From assembly GCA_002633275.1 (NCBI GenBank), contig NWBO01000149.1:1-64000 (forward strand): 64,000 nt of DNA, read 5' to 3'. Every line of letters starts with the position of its first letter. Position 1 is the stretch's first letter. This DNA is from Bacteroidales bacterium Phil12 (lineage in GTDB: Bacteria; Bacteroidota; Bacteroidia; Bacteroidales; P3). The position numbers were made by a program, and so were the translations under genes. The notes beneath the pieces are model-generated. The model was not told the DNA's origin. It saw nothing but the letters and a program-made list of their open reading frames with translations, and did not search any database. Positions 34,913-45,008 of this stretch are shown piece by piece.

Positions 34913-36066
34913 TAGGTATTACACCAAGTAAAAATGTATTTAGAGAACACGAGCGAATTAGCAATCTTATAAATACCAAACAAGTTACTTATTTCCATAT
35001 CAGAAAGCCAAATTTCACTGAATCGCAAATGCGTGATTATTTGAGCAAGTTTGATATGTCTGTTCGCCCATATCTATCTCTTCACGACTATCATCACTTG
35101 GCGTTGGAAATGAATATTGGAGGAGTCCATTTGAATGCTCGCAATCCTCACATTGCAGATAAGCTGAAAACAAAACGCATATCTGCTTCTTGCCATAGTA
35201 TAGATGAAGTTACGAAATATAAAAACGACGTGGATTATTGTTTTTTGTCTCCAATCTTTGACTCAATCAGCAAGTACGGATATAAATCCAAGTTTTCGTT
35301 GTCGGAATTAAATCAAGCGTTCAAAGAAAATATTTTGGATTCAAAAGTTGTCGCACTTGGCGGAGTGAATTACAACAATATAAGTACATTGGAAAAAATA
35401 GGTTTTTCATCATTTGCAATGCTCGGTAGTCTTTGGAATTTACCGAAGATAATGTTTATAACGCATTTCAATGATAAATTCGATTATCTATCGGGTGCTT
35501 TGGCAGTGCTTGAAGGTGGCGAAAAATTCATTCAACTTAGAATGAAAGATGCAAGTGTTAGTCAGGTCTTGGATATTGCAAAGACTTTACGTAAAGCATG
35601 CGATAAGCATAACGCTTTACTTACCGTTGATGACAGAATACATTTGCTTGACACAAATCTATTCGACGGCGTTCATCTTGGTAAAAACGATATGCCAATA
35701 CATGAAGCAAAACAAATAACAGGCGACAAATTTCTTTTGGGTGCAACTTGCAATACCGTTGAAGATGCAATCGAAGCAATCAAATCGGGTGCGGATTATT
35801 TAGGTGTTGGTCCTTTTCGATTTACGACTACAAAACAAAAGCTCTCTCCTGAATTAGGCTTAATGGGTTACAAACAAATAATCGATAAACTGCAAACTTT
35901 GAATCTAAATATTCCTATTTACTCTATTGGCGGCATTACAAAAAACGATTTCAAGGATTTGAAAAACGTTGGTGTCTATGGTTCTGCTCTTTCGGGGACT
36001 ATTCTTAATAGCGACAACGCCATAAAAGAAACTACTGACATTATTCAAACTTGGAATAACGTTTAA
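34900..36066 (+). CDS. thiE: Tandem two-domain thiamin phosphate synthase fusion (ThiE-ThiE)
   Basis: The 388-residue protein holds two ThiE/TenI-type barrels. Residues 1-185 are the divergent paralog (HIRKPNFTESQMRDYLSKF, GVHLNARN, FLSPIFDSISKYGYKS). Residues 186-388 are canonical ThiE (FIQLRMKDASVSQ, DDRIHLL, GVHLGKND, YLGVGPFRFTTTK, SIGGI). The canonical half should couple HMP-PP with thiazole phosphate. The first half lacks several phosphate-binding residues and may isomerise the thiazole or be structural. The family is usually a single barrel of about 210 residues. It starts inside thiS. Confidence 0.88.
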   Translation: MRRLIGITPSKNVFREHERISNLINTKQVTYFHIRKPNFTESQMRDYLSKFDMSVRPYLSLHDYHHLALEMNIGGVHLNARNPHIADKLKTKRISASCHSIDEVTKYKNDVDYCFLSPIFDSISKYGYKSKFSLSELNQAFKENILDSKVVALGGVNYNNISTLEKIGFSSFAMLGSLWNLPKIMFITHFNDKFDYLSGALAVLEGGEKFIQLRMKDASVSQVLDIAKTLRKACDKHNALLTVDDRIHLLDTNLFDGVHLGKNDMPIHEAKQITGDKFLLGATCNTVEDAIEAIKSGADYLGVGPFRFTTTKQKLSPELGLMGYKQIIDKLQTLNLNIPIYSIGGITKNDFKDLKNVGVYGSALSGTILNSDNAIKETTDIIQTWNNV

Positions 36067-36070
36067 GACA

Positions 36071-36153
36071 AAAATAATATGAGTAATCCGTAAAATAACG
36101 TGAGTAACTGCCAAAATAATGTGAGTGATTAACAAAATAATATTTAACACTAA
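36071..36153 (-). repeat. 21-bp repeat array H between thiE and thiG
   Basis: On the minus strand there are three full units plus a partial, for example TATTTTGTTAAT followed by CACTCACAT. It occupies most of the 112-bp gap inside the thiamin operon. Confidence 0.8.
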
Positions 36154-36178
36154 AAAAATAAAAAACATATAAACAATC

Positions 36179-36991
36179 ATGAATGATAATCTAAAAATAG
36201 CAGACAAAGAATTTACTTCAAGATTATTTATCGGCACAGGTAAATTTGCATCAAACGAAATAATGAAACAGTCTATCATCGCTTCCAAAGCGCAGATAGT
36301 TACAACAGCATTAAAAAGACTAAACACAGAAGACTCAGCGAGCGAAGATATTATACCTTTCATTCCCGAAAATTGTATGCTTTTGCCAAACACATCAGGT
36401 GTAAGGACAGCCGAAGAAGCAATCTTTGCAGCCAAGATGTCAAAGGCGGCATTGGGTACGGATTGGATTAAATTGGAGATACACCCCGATGCAAAATATC
36501 TTCTTCCGGACGTAAAGGAAACACTTATTGCAACGGAGGAATTGGTAAAACTTGGTTTCAAAGTATTGCCTTACATTCAGGCAGACCCTGTCGCTTGCAA
36601 GCAATTGGAAGAAGCTGGTGCGGTAACAGTTATGCCTTTGGCGTCCCCTATCGGCTCAAACAAAGGTATAAGAAACGAGGATATGTTAAGGATAATCATC
36701 GAAAACTCTAATGTTCCCGTTGTCATAGACGCAGGCATAGGTTCTCCGTCCGATGCTGCCAAAGCAATGGAAATGGGTGCTGCTGCTTGTATGATTAACA
36801 CCGCTATCGCCATTGCCGATGATGCTGTTAATATGGCGAAAGCCTTTGCGATGAGTATTGAAGCCGGTCGTTTGGCATATCTTTCGGGTTTGGGAGTTAT
36901 GAGTAATTTTGCAGTGGCTACATCTCCTTTGACGGCTTTTCTTGATGAGGAACAAGCCGCTATGGATAAGATGCACGCAGATTTGAAATAA
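36179..36991 (+). CDS. thiG: Thiazole synthase
   Basis: The 270-residue barrel enzyme forms the thiazole ring from dehydroglycine, DXP and ThiS thiocarboxylate. Family blocks are [53 protein letters not shown] and [20 protein letters not shown]. The imine-forming Lys lies in WIKLEIH. It sits between two repeat arrays within the operon. Confidence 0.95.
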   Translation: MNDNLKIADKEFTSRLFIGTGKFASNEIMKQSIIASKAQIVTTALKRLNTEDSASEDIIPFIPENCMLLPNTSGVRTAEEAIFAAKMSKAALGTDWIKLEIHPDAKYLLPDVKETLIATEELVKLGFKVLPYIQADPVACKQLEEAGAVTVMPLASPIGSNKGIRNEDMLRIIIENSNVPVVIDAGIGSPSDAAKAMEMGAAACMINTAIAIADDAVNMAKAFAMSIEAGRLAYLSGLGVMSNFAVATSPLTAFLDEEQAAMDKMHADLK

Positions 36992-37017
36992 AATTTTTTG
37001 TGAAGTGTTTTCACAAA

Positions 37018-37085
37018 AATAATGTTTAACATAAATTTACTGATGTTTAACACTAATAAAATAATGTTAAACAACAATTCAACAG
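37018..37085 (+). repeat. 21-bp repeat array I between thiG and thiC
   Basis: About three units, for example AAATTTACTGAT followed by GTTTAACAC and TAATAAAATAAT followed by GTTAAACAA, in the 118-bp thiG-thiC gap. Confidence 0.75.
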
Positions 37086-37091
37086 TATTAA

Positions 37092-38789
<1,698 letters not shown>

Positions 38790-38824
38790 AACAACAATTA
38801 ACAACTTTTTAACACAATCAAAAA

Positions 38825-39934
38825 ATGGAATTTTACGATACGATAAAAGATTTGGTGTGGGACGACGTTACCAAAAGTATATACGCCAAAACGGATAAGG
38901 ATGTTCGTAAAGCATTAAGCAAACAAACTCTTTCTATTGAAGATTTCAAAGCATTGATTTCGCCTGCGGCAGAGAAATATTTGGAACAAATGGCTTTGAT
39001 GTCAAGAAAACTCACCCAACAACGTTTCGGCAAAGTGATATTGTTATACATTCCGATGTATTTATCAAACGAGTGCAGCAACCATTGTATATACTGCGGA
39101 TTCAATCATAACAACAAAATAGCAAGAAAGACTTTGACTGACGAGGAAATACTTGAAGAAATCAAAGTAATAAAATCCATGGGCTACGATAATGTTTTGC
39201 TTCTTACGGGAGAATATCCGAGAATTGCGGGAGCAGACTATATCGAACACGCAATAAAAATCTGCAAACAACATTTCGCTGCCGTCAATTTGGAAGTTTA
39301 TCCTATGAAAGTGGAAGAATACAAACGTATGGCAGAAGCAGGTTGCAACAGCGTATATGTTTATCAGGAGACTTTCAATGAACAACGCTACAAAATCTAT
39401 CACCCAAAGGGAATGAAGAGTAATTATCGCTGGCGTTTGGGAACTCCTGAAAGAATAGCCCAAGCAGGTATGCATCGTTTGGGTATAGGTGCTTTGATAG
39501 GCTTGGAGGAATGGCGTACGGAGATGGTTTATATGGCTATGCATTTAAGATTTTTGACAAAAAATTATTGGAAAACTAAGTATAGTTTATCATTCCCTCG
39601 TATGCGTCCGGCAGCAGGCGGTTATCAGCCTAACTTCCTTATGAGCGAGAAACAATTTGCGCAAGCCTTGTGGGCATTTCGTATCTTTGACAATGATGTC
39701 GAGATTTCGATGTCCACCCGTGAGACAAGAAATATGAGAGATCATTTCGTAACATTAGGTGTTACTTCTATAAGTGCAGGCTCACATACCGACCCGGGAG
39801 GATATGCTCACCCCGATACTGAGTTGGAACAATTCCATATCAACGATGATAGAGACCCCAAAACTATGGAAAAAATGATTCGTGAGCAAGGCTACGATGT
39901 CATTTACAAAGACTGGGACAGAACGTTGGAATAA
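38825..39934 (+). CDS. thiH: 2-iminoacetate synthase
   Basis: The 369-residue radical-SAM enzyme cleaves tyrosine to give dehydroglycine for the thiazole. The cluster motif is C84-x3-C88-x2-C91 (ECSNHCIYCGF). EVYPMKVEEYKRMAEAGCN and SFPRMRPAAGGYQP are typical ThiH. Its presence instead of ThiO fits an anaerobe. It ends with a hairpin terminator. Confidence 0.95.
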   Translation: MEFYDTIKDLVWDDVTKSIYAKTDKDVRKALSKQTLSIEDFKALISPAAEKYLEQMALMSRKLTQQRFGKVILLYIPMYLSNECSNHCIYCGFNHNNKIARKTLTDEEILEEIKVIKSMGYDNVLLLTGEYPRIAGADYIEHAIKICKQHFAAVNLEVYPMKVEEYKRMAEAGCNSVYVYQETFNEQRYKIYHPKGMKSNYRWRLGTPERIAQAGMHRLGIGALIGLEEWRTEMVYMAMHLRFLTKNYWKTKYSLSFPRMRPAAGGYQPNFLMSEKQFAQALWAFRIFDNDVEISMSTRETRNMRDHFVTLGVTSISAGSHTDPGGYAHPDTELEQFHINDDRDPKTMEKMIREQGYDVIYKDWDRTLE

Positions 39935-39945
39935 AATTTATTTGA

Positions 39946-40003
39946 TGTTCAATGCCAAAGCAACGAAACAATCATTCATTGCACGGCATTGAACATTTGT
40001 TTT
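39946..40003 (+). terminator. Terminator after thiH
   Basis: TGTTCAATGCC (39946-39956) and GGCATTGAACA (39985-39995) form a perfect 11-bp stem followed by TTTGTTTTT. thiF therefore lies beyond a likely termination point. Confidence 0.75.
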
Positions 40004-40040
40004 TATTATATCTTGTTTTACATTTCACAATATTGGCTTT

Positions 40041-40760
40041 ATGTTATCGGATTACGAATTAAACAGGTATCAAAGACAATTGGTTTTACCGTCTTTCGGA
40101 GAAATCGGACAAATGAAACTTTTGCACAGTAAGGTTCTTGTTGTCGGTCTTGGCGGATTGGGAAGCGTTGTTTCGTTGTATCTTACGGCGGCAGGCGTTG
40201 GCACTATCGGACTAATGGATAATGATATTGTTTCGCTGCATAACCTACAACGTCAGACGCTTTATCGTGAAGACGAAGTAGGACAACCGAAACTTGATTT
40301 GGCATTAAAGACCTTGAAAAGATTGAATAAAGAAGTACATTTTATTCCTTACAATTGTTTTCTAACTCACAAAAACGAGACTATCGTCAAGGATTACGAT
40401 ATAATAATGGATTGTACGGACAACTACCCTGCACGTTATCTTATCAACGATGCCTGTGTCAAGTACAACAAACCTTTTATCTATGCCACAATCGGTAATA
40501 CGCAAGGACAGTTGGCTGTATTCAATTACAAAAAACCTTGTGCCACTTACCGAACGCTATACCCCAACGAAAAGGAACTTATAAAACAAAAAAACAATGA
40601 TAAAGGCATTATGGGTGTATTGCCTTCCGTCATTGCATCACTACAAGTAAATGAAGCAGTTAAAATGATTACCAATACAGGAGAAGTTTTGAAAGATACT
40701 CTGTTTATCATTGATTTACTAACTCTTGATACTATGAAATTCAAACTACCGACTAAATAA
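40041..40760 (+). CDS. thiF: ThiF/MoeB-like adenylyltransferase
   Basis: The 239-residue E1-like enzyme has the nucleotide loop GLGGLGS (36-42), R-x-R-Q near residue 12, DIVSLHNLQRQTLY and DCTDNYPARYL. By context it activates ThiS. The two CxxC zinc pairs usual in ThiF/MoeB are missing: the first is replaced by CATYRTLYP and no second pair is seen. It therefore belongs to the zinc-free HesA/ThiF branch or has lost the site. It follows the thiH terminator by about 40 bp. Confidence 0.85.
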   Translation: MLSDYELNRYQRQLVLPSFGEIGQMKLLHSKVLVVGLGGLGSVVSLYLTAAGVGTIGLMDNDIVSLHNLQRQTLYREDEVGQPKLDLALKTLKRLNKEVHFIPYNCFLTHKNETIVKDYDIIMDCTDNYPARYLINDACVKYNKPFIYATIGNTQGQLAVFNYKKPCATYRTLYPNEKELIKQKNNDKGIMGVLPSVIASLQVNEAVKMITNTGEVLKDTLFIIDLLTLDTMKFKLPTK

Positions 40761-40817
40761 TTTAAATTACTGATACATCGCATTTTGAATAAAAAGACAA
40801 AAATATATTCAAATTTA

Positions 40818-40850
40818 TTTTGCTAATAAGGAACTTTTTATATAATTTTG
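40818..40850 (+). promoter_or_regulatory. Sigma factor gene promoter
   Basis: TTTTG (40818-40822), a 20-bp spacer and TAATTTTG (40843-40850), 50 nt before the ATG at 40901. A very good match to the Bacteroidetes primary sigma consensus. Confidence 0.7.
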
Positions 40851-40900
40851 TGATTTAGTAATAAAAGGACGTTGCTATCAGAGATTTAAAGAGTTTCAAT

Positions 40901-41380
40901 ATGAGCAAAATTGACTACATACTATGTTACAAAATATATAAACCTTATTTAAAAAAATTTGTTTGTAACCGACTGAAAGAGGAACTTGTTGAAGACATCA
41001 TACAAGACGTTTTTGTAATTTTATGGGAAAAGCATAACGACATTGAAAAAAGTAAGGCAAAGACGTTCCTATTTAACACCGCACAGAATATAATCTTGCA
41101 GAAATACCGATATTTGAAAAAATTAAACAATACAAAAAAAATCGAAAACATTGACATTGGCTGTTCCTGCGACCAAGATAATTTTGAGACTATGAATTAT
41201 GTAAAACTGATTATAGAGGAAGTTCCTGATGCAGGAAAAAAATGTTTACTGATGTATGCATTGCAAGGTTATTCTTATGCAGAAATAGCTGTCAAACTAA
41301 ATATCTCCGAAGCTATTGTAAAACACAATATATTTAATGCCCGAACAAAATTAAAAAAATTGTCAAAATACGATTTTTAG
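40901..41380 (+). CDS. ECF RNA polymerase sigma factor
   Basis: The 159-residue protein has sigma region 2 (residues 8-70, VEDIIQDVFVILWEKHNDIE, then KAKTFLFNTAQNIILQKYRY) and region 4 (108-155, LMYALQGYSYAEIAVKLNIS with an HTH). No FecR-like anti-sigma gene follows, unlike most Bacteroidetes ECF loci. Instead the conserved leader begins about 20 nt after its stop and three small exported proteins follow. It may control them or be controlled with them; that is inference. Confidence 0.88.
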   Translation: MSKIDYILCYKIYKPYLKKFVCNRLKEELVEDIIQDVFVILWEKHNDIEKSKAKTFLFNTAQNIILQKYRYLKKLNNTKKIENIDIGCSCDQDNFETMNYVKLIIEEVPDAGKKCLLMYALQGYSYAEIAVKLNISEAIVKHNIFNARTKLKKLSKYDF

Positions 41381-41403
41381 TCTAATGCATTGTATAATAA
41401 TTT

Positions 41404-41580
41404 CTCTATTGTGGAAAGAGAAAAATTGAGTCAAATAGGAGGAGACACCGCAAAATCATTCTACACAAGTTTCGGAACATCTTGTAAAAAGTTTCGGAAA
41501 AGACAATATTTTATTCAAGTTCTTTTATTGTCTGTGTTTGAAAAGAACAAGAACTTAAAATTCATAAAACATTTAATTGT
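41404..41580 (+). promoter_or_regulatory. Conserved leader element, copy 2
   Basis: It aligns throughout with 3126-2954 on the other strand. Key blocks are GTGGAAAGAG (41411-41420), GGAGGAGACA, ACAAG-11 nt-CTTGT, GACAATA (41502-41508), AAGTTCTT (41517-41524), TATTGTC (41526-41532) and AAGAACTT (41549-41556). The last arm is 24 nt from the ATG in both copies. A frame runs through this copy from a TTG, but it is not kept in copy 1, so the element is treated as noncoding. Confidence 0.6.
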
Positions 41581-42021
41581 ATGAAAAGAAAAGTTTTAAC
41601 AACATTAAGTTTAATAATGTTATTAGGTACATCCCCAGCAATATTTGTTGGTTGTAATGATGAAGAAGATGTTAGTAAACCTGAAACAGTTGCTCATAAA
41701 AGTGCTACTGAAACAAAAACATTTAAATTGGATGTAATCGTTAAAGATACTGATGGAGTTGAATGGAGAGTTAAAGGAACTGTCACGGTTAAATTCATAC
41801 TTGGTGTAGCAATACCTTGTAAAGTTGATGTAACAATAACTAATCAACAAACAGGAGACTCTTATAGTGTTAATTTGATTGTTCGAAACTATGAGAATGG
41901 AAAAATCATTGATGCTTCTGGCGAAATAATTAACGAGGAGGGTAGAATAATGAACCCAGCAGATTTCCCTCATTTAAACGATATTCTTAGCGAATCAATA
42001 GCAACCGTAATAAATGAATAG
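41581..42021 (+). CDS. Small lipoprotein behind the conserved leader
   Basis: The 146-residue lipoprotein has lipobox FVGC, and its mature part begins CNDEEDVSKPE, much like the other leader-linked lipoprotein (CNDENEE). The mature domain is different: a beta-rich region (TFKLDVIVKDTDGVEWRVKG, VDVTITNQQTGDSYSVNLIV) with no extra cysteine cluster. Function is unknown. The next gene begins 4 bp after its stop, so the two are cotranscribed. Confidence 0.7.
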   Translation: MKRKVLTTLSLIMLLGTSPAIFVGCNDEEDVSKPETVAHKSATETKTFKLDVIVKDTDGVEWRVKGTVTVKFILGVAIPCKVDVTITNQQTGDSYSVNLIVRNYENGKIIDASGEIINEEGRIMNPADFPHLNDILSESIATVINE

Positions 42022-42025
42022 CCTT

Positions 42026-42445
42026 ATGAAAAGAATTTGTTTTTTAATATTATGCAGTTTGTTTTTATTGTCATGTTGTCAGGCTTACTCTGACAAAGAA
42101 TGCATCGAAGGAGAATACTATTGGGCTAACAAAGATAAAATTCCAAAAATGTCTGAACAATCTGCTCAAGATCATTCTATGTTATTCCTTCTCTTATCTA
42201 ATTTAGGAAAAGGTATAGTACGTACGAATGATAAAGATATGACCTTGATCGTTTCCAAAGATAAAATGATAATGTTCAACGACGACAATAAAGACAAAGA
42301 AGAAGTCCTAACCTACACCTTAGGAAAATCCAATGATGATTGCCAAACTTTATCAGTTAAATTTGATGATGAATTTACCGATGAAATGTGTTATTCATCC
42401 GGACAAATTTCTTGGCGTGGTATGATATTCAAAAAGAAGAAATAA
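42026..42445 (+). CDS. Small lipoprotein, paralog A
   Basis: From the ATG at 42026 the product has 139 residues; an earlier ATG at 42014 would overlap the upstream gene. A lipoprotein signal ends LLSCC. The mature part has an IEGEYYW start, a predicted helix (SEQSAQDHSMLFLLLSNLGK), strands and the end SGQISWRGMIFKKKK. It is paralogous to the next gene (QGEYIL, LLILLMTNFGK, NGQISWHGLVFKKKK). The fold resembles lipocalin-like small exported proteins, but this is not certain. Confidence 0.65.
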   Translation: MKRICFLILCSLFLLSCCQAYSDKECIEGEYYWANKDKIPKMSEQSAQDHSMLFLLLSNLGKGIVRTNDKDMTLIVSKDKMIMFNDDNKDKEEVLTYTLGKSNDDCQTLSVKFDDEFTDEMCYSSGQISWRGMIFKKKK

Positions 42446-42479
42446 TATATTATTAACCACTAAAAAAATCACGTCGATT

Positions 42480-42881
42480 ATGAAAAGAATAATTGTAGCA
42501 TTAATTTGTGTTTGCATTAGCTCTTTATATGTAAACGCAAAAAAAGATTCTATTCAAGGAGAATATATTTTAACACAAGAATCTTTGATAGAAGCAGCGC
42601 AACAAACTGCAAACGATAATCCTCTATTAATTCTTTTGATGACCAATTTCGGTAAAGATACCATTTCTATTGAAGAATGGCGACCGACTGCAATTGTATC
42701 ATCAGATAAAATTATCATTGATATAAACGGAAATAAAGATGAATTTCCTTACAAATTAGGCAAACAATCCAATGGCTGCAAAGAATTAATTGTTACGGAT
42801 AAGAATAATGAAACACTTACGCTATGTTATTCTAACGGACAAATTTCTTGGCATGGTTTAGTTTTCAAAAAGAAGAAATAA
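42480..42881 (+). CDS. Small exported protein, paralog B
   Basis: The 133-residue protein has a Sec signal (1-20, ending YVNAK) rather than a lipobox. It is otherwise parallel to its upstream neighbour: QGEYILTQE, helix NPLLILLMTNFGK, a Cys-x-x-Leu-x-x strand pair and the end CYSNGQISWHGLVFKKKK. The pair arose by tandem duplication with different export signals. Role unknown. A strong terminator follows. Confidence 0.65.
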   Translation: MKRIIVALICVCISSLYVNAKKDSIQGEYILTQESLIEAAQQTANDNPLLILLMTNFGKDTISIEEWRPTAIVSSDKIIIDINGNKDEFPYKLGKQSNGCKELIVTDKNNETLTLCYSNGQISWHGLVFKKKK

Positions 42882-42908
42882 AAATATCTAATCATTTAAT
42901 CAAAAATT

Positions 42909-42953
42909 TTGGAGAAGACAATAGACGTGTAATCTTTGTCTTCTCCAATTTTT
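42909..42953 (+). terminator. Terminator of the lipoprotein operon
   Basis: TTGGAGAAGACAA (42909-42921) and its perfect complement (42936-42948) are followed by TTTTT. Confidence 0.9.
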
Positions 42954-43079
42954 ATCGCAAAGTAACTTTGAAATAATTATTTTAACGGTGCAATAAAACA
43001 AAACTTGTAATAAAATTTTTTATTTTTTTAAGACTTTACGACAAGTTCTCAAATAGGTTTTGTCAATTATGAATTGCGT

Positions 43080-43505
43080 TTAATTATACTTTACTGTTGG
43101 TTCGTAATCCAACTCAAATTTTATTCCTGCAATCGAATCAGGGTTTGGCTCAACGGAAATAAGAAGCAATGCCAACCAAAACTTAGGATGGTCAAGCTCT
43201 TGTTTATCTTCACCAAGTATTTTTGTCTTATCTTTAAGATTGATATAGAAAGTATATCCCATTGTTTCAAACTTCAATAAATGTTTGCCGTCATACTCTC
43301 TTTTAATATTTTGGTCTTTAATAACCATATCCATAACCTCATCCAAAGAATTGTGTTCCAATTCTTCCGTTTTGCGACAAATATTGTACTCGCGGATAAT
43401 ATCACCGATTTTCGGTTCTTTTATCGGAGAATAAGGATAATATTTTTCTATCTCTTTTCTCACTTTGTTGGCAAATTCATTTGCCAATGCTTCCAAAGTC
43501 TTCAT
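43080..43505 (-). CDS. Hypothetical cytoplasmic protein (141 residues)
   Basis: No signal peptide or membrane segment is present. The N-terminus is helical and charged (LEALANEFANKVRKEIEKYY). The middle has a helix ending DEVMDMVIKDQNIKREYDG, and the C-terminus is a beta-alpha stretch with DHPKFWLALLLISVEPNPDS. No family is recognised. It has its own -7 box and is convergent with the lipoprotein operon. Confidence 0.6.
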   Translation of the reverse strand: MKTLEALANEFANKVRKEIEKYYPYSPIKEPKIGDIIREYNICRKTEELEHNSLDEVMDMVIKDQNIKREYDGKHLLKFETMGYTFYINLKDKTKILGEDKQELDHPKFWLALLLISVEPNPDSIAGIKFELDYEPTVKYN

Positions 43506-43565
43506 TTTATAAAGTGTTTTTTATTTATTATTTTCTATTCCGATAATTGTTTTGGTAACTGCTTG

Positions 43566-43573
43566 CAAAGATA
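43566..43573 (-). promoter_or_regulatory. -7 element of the hypothetical gene at 43080
   Basis: TATCTTTG on the minus strand, 60 nt before the ATG. Confidence 0.5.
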
Positions 43574-43593
43574 AGAACAAAATTTGAAAACAT

Positions 43594-43625
43594 AATCTAT
43601 TGCGAAAAAATTTTCGCAATAGATT
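43594..43625 (-). terminator. Terminator after the MATE gene
   Basis: AATCTATTGCGAAAA (43594-43608) and its perfect complement (43611-43625) with a 2-nt loop, just past the MATE stop. Confidence 0.75.
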
Positions 43626-43631
43626 GTAATT

Positions 43632-45008
43632 TTATTCGCTCTGCATCTGAACAAGTAACGGTTTTTGTATCTTATATTCTCTGCAAAGCAATATCAATGT
43701 AACCACGCTTGCCAATAAATCCGCAATAGGAGAAGCAAACCATACTCCGTCTGCACCTATAAGCGATGGCAATATCAATAGTATCGGTATAAGGAATATT
43801 AACTGACGAGTCAAGGAAAGGAACAATGCTTTATTAGGCTGGTTCATACTTGCAAAGTAATTAGTTCCTATAACTTGAAAACCAACAACCCAAAACATAG
43901 ACATATTCTTTCTGAAAGTCTCTATTGTTATCGCTATAAGTTCTTTATCCATTAGTGTATTTTCCCCCGTGAACATACGTGTCAGATAATAAGGAAATAC
44001 CTCGCTGATTAATGTGCCTAAACACGAGACCACAACAGCAAGAACGATTGTTAAACGTAAAGTCTTCCACATACGTTCGTATTTCTTGGCACCGAAATTA
44101 TAGGCAACAATAGGTTGCATTCCTTGCGAAAATCCAAGAATAACCATAAAAAACATCATCGCTATACGATTGACAATACTGAATGCTCCGACATACAAAT
44201 CACTTCCGTATTTCAAAAGATTATAGTTTTGCAGCATAATAACAAAACAAGCGGCGGCATTCGTAAAGAAATTAGGCGAACCTATAACAAAAGCACGTTT
44301 GGTTATATTCCAATTGAATTTGAAATTCTGTCTCTCCAAATAAACAGTTCTGTCTCTTCTAAGGAATAAATAAACCAAAGCCAAACAACAAACCGTCTGA
44401 CCTATCACCGTTGCCCAAGCAGCACCTGCCACACCCCAATGAAAGACAAATATGAATATCGGAGCAAGAATAATGTTGATAACAACGGAAATAAATGTCA
44501 TATACATCGCAGTTACCGGATAACCGCTCACACGTAAGATAGAGTTCAAACCTAAATACATATGGGCAAAAACGTTTCCTATCAAAATAACTTCCATATA
44601 TTCTCTTGCCGCAGGTAATGTATTTACACTTGCACCAAAGAATATCAAAATAGGGTCAAGGAATATAAGACCGACAACAGTAAATAAAACGCCTATGATT
44701 CCATTTAAGATAACAACGTTTGCAAGCACCTTTCTCGCTTGGTCATAATTCTTTTCGCCAAGATAAATGGAACACAAAACGCTTGCCCCAACGCCAACCA
44801 ACGAACCAAAGGCAGCAGCCAAATTCATAAAGGGTCCGGTAAGCCCGACTCCGGCAATATTGTACGCACCTAAGTTGCTGATAAAGATACCATCGACAAT
44901 ATTGTACAATGAGGAGGCTATCATTGCCGCAATAGCAGGCAACGAAAATTTCCAAATCAATTTACTGATTTTTTCTCTTCCTAAAAGTAACGCACGTTCT
45001 TCGTTCAT
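43632..45008 (-). CDS. MATE family efflux transporter (NorM/VmrA-like)
   Basis: The 458-residue protein has 12 helices and the MATE halves (KFSLPAIAAMIASSLYNIVDGIFISNLG and GFSQGMQPIVAYNFGAKKYERMWK). It is only distantly like the MATE at 16460, so it is a different subfamily. Its start overlaps the cstA stop by 4 nt, indicating translational coupling. Substrate unknown. Confidence 0.9.
   Translation of the reverse strand: MNEERALLLGREKISKLIWKFSLPAIAAMIASSLYNIVDGIFISNLGAYNIAGVGLTGPFMNLAAAFGSLVGVGASVLCSIYLGEKNYDQARKVLANVVILNGIIGVLFTVVGLIFLDPILIFFGASVNTLPAAREYMEVILIGNVFAHMYLGLNSILRVSGYPVTAMYMTFISVVINIILAPIFIFVFHWGVAGAAWATVIGQTVCCLALVYLFLRRDRTVYLERQNFKFNWNITKRAFVIGSPNFFTNAAACFVIMLQNYNLLKYGSDLYVGAFSIVNRIAMMFFMVILGFSQGMQPIVAYNFGAKKYERMWKTLRLTIVLAVVVSCLGTLISEVFPYYLTRMFTGENTLMDKELIAITIETFRKNMSMFWVVGFQVIGTNYFASMNQPNKALFLSLTRQLIFLIPILLILPSLIGADGVWFASPIADLLASVVTLILLCREYKIQKPLLVQMQSE

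Noticed and set aside
41390..41584. Small protein encoded within leader copy 2
   Set aside because: The frame needs a TTG start and is broken by single-base indels in leader copy 1, so coding is not conserved.
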